A stretch of DNA of 64,000 bases from NCBI GenBank assembly GCA_030429235.1, contig JAUIDB010000017.1, forward strand, positions 29,226-93,225, in the 5' to 3' direction. The notes under the pieces were generated by a model, which saw only the letters and a program-made list of their open reading frames with translations, was not told the origin of the DNA and did no database searches. Below are positions 62,401-64,000 of the stretch, in pieces. A program made the translations under genes and the position numbers. Source of the DNA: Thermoanaerobaculia bacterium (GTDB lineage: Bacteria; Acidobacteriota; Thermoanaerobaculia; Multivoradales; JAIOJS01). How positions within the stretch are numbered: the stretch's first letter is position 1; each line of letters opens with the position of its first letter.

Positions 62401-63857
62401 ACGCGGTCGGCCAGAGGCTGGGCGGATCTCGGATCGTACTGTGTGATGGACTGGTCTTCGGCGGCCAAGTGGGCCAGGCCGGCACGGGTTCCTACCCAGA
62501 GGTCACCGTCGGCTTCGCGAGCGAGGGCAAAGACCGAGTCGGAGGGGAGACCGTCCTCGGTTTGCCGCCAGCGACTCCAATCGCCGCCGGTCGCGTCGAC
62601 CCGCCGGAGTCCGAGTCGATCATCTCCCACCCAGAAGCCGCCTGCACCATCCTCGGCGAGGGCCCAGATCGACTCGATGGCTGCTTCGAAGTCCCCGCTC
62701 GGGGGACGTCGGAAGGCTCGAAAGGTCTGGGTGCGGGGGTCGTGGTGATCCACACCCTGCGGAGTGCCGATCCACAGAACGCCCGTGCGATCGACCAACA
62801 GGGCGGTGGCGCCCCCGGTCAGGCTATTCGGGTCGTCGGGTTCGCTGCGATAGACATCGACCTCGCTCTCGTCCGGGCCAATGCGGTACAGGCCGGTGTC
62901 CTGCAGAGCGATCCAGAGGTTTCCCTGGCTGTCCTCGACGATCGCTCGAACATGCTCCCGAACCGGGTCGGCCGAGTGGCCAGGGCTCCAGCTAGTGAAG
63001 TCCTTCGTACCCGGAATCCACCGGCACGCACCGGCCGCCGTGCCGACCCACAACCTCCCCTTCGAGTCCTCGAACAGACTCCGCACGTAACCGTGGGGTA
63101 GCGATCCTTGGCGTTCGGGGTTCCAGGGATGGTGGATGAACCCTTGGGTCTCGGGTTGCCAGAGGTCGAGACCACCCCCGCGCGTACCGACCCAGAACCG
63201 ACTCTCCCGGTCCTCGAGCAGAGCCGATACCGAGTCCCGAGCCAGGCTGTCAGGTTCCTCGGGATCGTGTCGATAGACGGTGAAGGTCCCGCGGTCGCGG
63301 TCGAAGCGATTGAGTCCGCCACCCCGGGTTCCCACCCAGAGGGTGCCCGACCGATCCTCGTAGAGGACCGTGACGTAGCTCGAGGAGAGACTGGTAGGGT
63401 CGTCGGGGTTGGGCAGGAAGCTCTCGAACCGGTCGAGTTCGGCGTCGTAGCGACTCAGCCCGCCGGCACGGGTGCCCACCCAGAGCGTCCCCGAACGGTC
63501 GACGAGGAGAGCACGGATATTGGCGCTCGGTAGCGAACCTGGGTCGTCGGGGTTGGGTACGTAGGTGACGAAGCGATAGCCGTCGAAACGATTGAGTCCA
63601 TCCTGGGTGCCGATCCAGAGGAATCCCGTGTGATCCTGCGCCAGCGCGGTCACGAAACCCTGGGACAGTCCGTCCGCCTGCCGAAGGTGCTCGAAGTGCA
63701 GTGACTGCGAGGCATGGACCGGCGCGTAGCTCGAGCAGATCCAGAGGGCGATCAGAACCAGGCGGCACCAGCGGGGCGGTTTGGCGAGCGGCCGCCGCAC
63801 GCGGATCCACCCCTGGCCAGGCGCGAGATCGACTGCGCGTGCGTTCTCCCGTCCCAC
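59412..63857 (-). CDS. Giant propeller / histidine kinase / receiver / diguanylate cyclase hybrid
   Basis: 1481 residues from the GTG at 63857, which has GGAGG nine bases upstream. A signal-type helix near residue 35 is followed by 14 two-component-regulator propeller repeats (xLWVGTRxGGLxRFD type), two propellers outside the membrane, then a Y_Y_Y domain (YRYQLDGLDERW) and a membrane helix. Inside are a histidine kinase (TSHELRTPLHGIVG, then GTGLGLAVSRQLVELHGG), a receiver (VLVVDDEPVIRQ, LVLLDVMMPRMSG) and a GGDEF domain with intact GGEEF and an RSVD product-inhibition site five residues before it. Propeller hybrids often sense glycans and end in AraC domains. Ending in a cyclic-di-GMP synthase links sensing directly to surface behaviour. 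Confidence 0.95.
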   Translation of the reverse strand: MGRENARAVDLAPGQGWIRVRRPLAKPPRWCRLVLIALWICSSYAPVHASQSLHFEHLRQADGLSQGFVTALAQDHTGFLWIGTQDGLNRFDGYRFVTYVPNPDDPGSLPSANIRALLVDRSGTLWVGTRAGGLSRYDAELDRFESFLPNPDDPTSLSSSYVTVLYEDRSGTLWVGTRGGGLNRFDRDRGTFTVYRHDPEEPDSLARDSVSALLEDRESRFWVGTRGGGLDLWQPETQGFIHHPWNPERQGSLPHGYVRSLFEDSKGRLWVGTAAGACRWIPGTKDFTSWSPGHSADPVREHVRAIVEDSQGNLWIALQDTGLYRIGPDESEVDVYRSEPDDPNSLTGGATALLVDRTGVLWIGTPQGVDHHDPRTQTFRAFRRPPSGDFEAAIESIWALAEDGAGGFWVGDDRLGLRRVDATGGDWSRWRQTEDGLPSDSVFALAREADGDLWVGTRAGLAHLAAEDQSITQYDPRSAQPLADRVIYSLLLTTEGRLWIGTNSGLARFTADRQGFEGIDFGLTRDDGRPRGPSVFALAEDRDGTLWLGSFANGLYHLDPDGKVLEHFTDEIPSPRVNALHIDSTGVLWAGSPNGLYRRDPSDGSFSTYRRAQGLPTDTIASIVEGPEGALWLGTTNGLVRLDADRERITVFTTADGLPSNDFNQIAATRSRDGILAFGTKRGFVRFDPRSLPKPPVLPPPVITDVLVFNESASIATDADEPAETPNRRFTLPVTATLLSALAISHRESVLSFEFTALHFSDPRRTRYRYQLDGLDERWIPTDSRHRLATYTSLPAGDYTFRVQAARPGEPWSEETRLALHVAPAPWRSGWAYTLYGLLFLGVVGAFVHNQRAIAAYERRRADEEERVNRELRRVDRLKDEFLANTSHELRTPLHGIVGLAESLLEGVGGPLSPPARSNLAMIISSGHRLSNLIDDVLDFTQLRNESIQLHLRTVDLEAVVDVVLTLSRPLVAGKELQLMADLPTDLPPVRADENRLQQILYNLVGNAIKFTDRGSVVVSATPPEAPGDRLAISVRDTGIGIDPAEQRRVFESFVQAEGDATRSYGGTGLGLAVSRQLVELHGGDLRVVSKPGEGSTFTFTLPIAEASLSQTIAAEKIGPFPEDAEGLPAMATASDVAAGSPPVGEELTIADVGGTASPGSPERTFQVLVVDDEPVIRQVLVNQLELHDYQVAEAVDGPTALRYLERQHPDLVLLDVMMPRMSGFDVCRRIREEKSRGELPVIYLSARNQVDDFVTGLGAGGNDYLTKPIRQAELLARVRTHLELLESHRDLEQRVRLRTEELSLANAELARLANIDGLTGLANRRHFDEELSRQWAAHQRGSRPLSLLLCDVDHFKLFNDHYGHQAGDAALQAVAAVLTASTRRSVDFVARFGGEEFVLLLPETDTAGALAIAQVLRDQLRERGIPHEPSPASDLLTLSIGIATQEPEADQSAADFLQRSDRALYRAKGEGRDRYAVDPG

Positions 63858-64000
63858 GATCGAAATCCTCCACAGGACCCAAGGTAGATTCTCTGGGTTC
63901 GCTTCGATTCTGTCAGAACGAGTCCTCGGCCGAGGGGCACTCGCCATCGCGAGGTTGGGAGCGTTGCGGGAACCTCCCGGTTCACCGGTCGTCCGACCCC

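Noticed and set aside
1..64000. tRNA, rRNA, insertion sequences or prophage genes.
   Set aside because: No cloverleaf, rRNA segment, transposase, integrase or phage-like protein was recognised on either strand; a covariance search could still find a short RNA.

Overview
The window is a GC-rich bacterial chromosome segment with about 40 genes, many of them overlapping by ATGA, GTGA or TTGA. No tRNA, rRNA, transposase, integrase, phage gene or CRISPR array was seen. The gene content suggests Acidobacteriota, probably near Thermoanaerobaculia. The clues are exported proteins ending in a 14-residue LFxDGFExxxxxxW tag, a secreted protein with a C-terminal domain I associate with that group, winged-helix/TPR regulators, a DUF4388 protein, a two-component-propeller hybrid kinase and many sulfatase-fold lipoproteins. 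This assignment is inference; no marker gene is present.

Layout. 0-2.7 kb: an EnvC / CtpA-like / YibQ-like cell-envelope operon. The CtpA-like protein has lost its catalytic Ser and Lys. 2.7-8.5 kb (minus strand): a probable six-gene operon of mazG, a GalU-type nucleotidyltransferase, a GalK-like GHMP sugar kinase and a TRAP transporter (dctQ, dctM, dctP). Together these look like uptake of an acidic sugar, phosphorylation at C1 and conversion to an NDP-sugar. 8.7-12.1 kb: a TPR membrane protein and a DUF4388 protein, followed by a 19-bp tandem repeat. 12.1-13.1 kb: a secreted protein. 13.1-23.7 kb: five glycosyltransferases, several with two catalytic domains.

23.8-32.4 kb: four sulfatase-fold exported proteins, all with Thr instead of Cys/Ser at the nucleophile position, flanking an ECF sigma factor and its anti-sigma factor. 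The anti-sigma factor carries the LFxDGFExxxxxxW tag on its predicted extracytoplasmic side. 32.4-38.8 kb: a tightly overlapping operon of three GT-C-like polytopic membrane proteins, a polyprenol-phosphate-type GT2, an unknown secreted protein and a small membrane-anchored protein. With the upstream glycosyltransferases this looks like surface-glycan assembly and decoration. 38.9-39.6 kb: a secreted protein with promoter, ribosome site and terminator all strong, hence probably abundant.

39.8-43.7 kb: two paralogous exported beta-propeller/GEVED proteins with the DGFE tag; the first is frameshifted. 43.7-48.0 kb: a divergent pair, an SGNH-like/methyltransferase fusion and a duplicated haem-oxygenase-like iron enzyme. 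48-53.6 kb: unknown exported or membrane proteins, a 13-repeat exported propeller with the DGFE tag and a frameshifted DUF4304 gene. 53.7-64 kb: an ArnT-like GT-C enzyme, a winged-helix/TPR regulator behind an 11-bp-phased triple repeat, a PAS histidine kinase with a receiver domain, and a giant propeller/histidine kinase/receiver/diguanylate cyclase hybrid.

The central hypothesis is an envelope programme: glycan synthesis, Thr-type sulfatase-fold enzymes and DGFE-tagged surface proteins, with the sigma/anti-sigma pair possibly sensing how the tag is handled.
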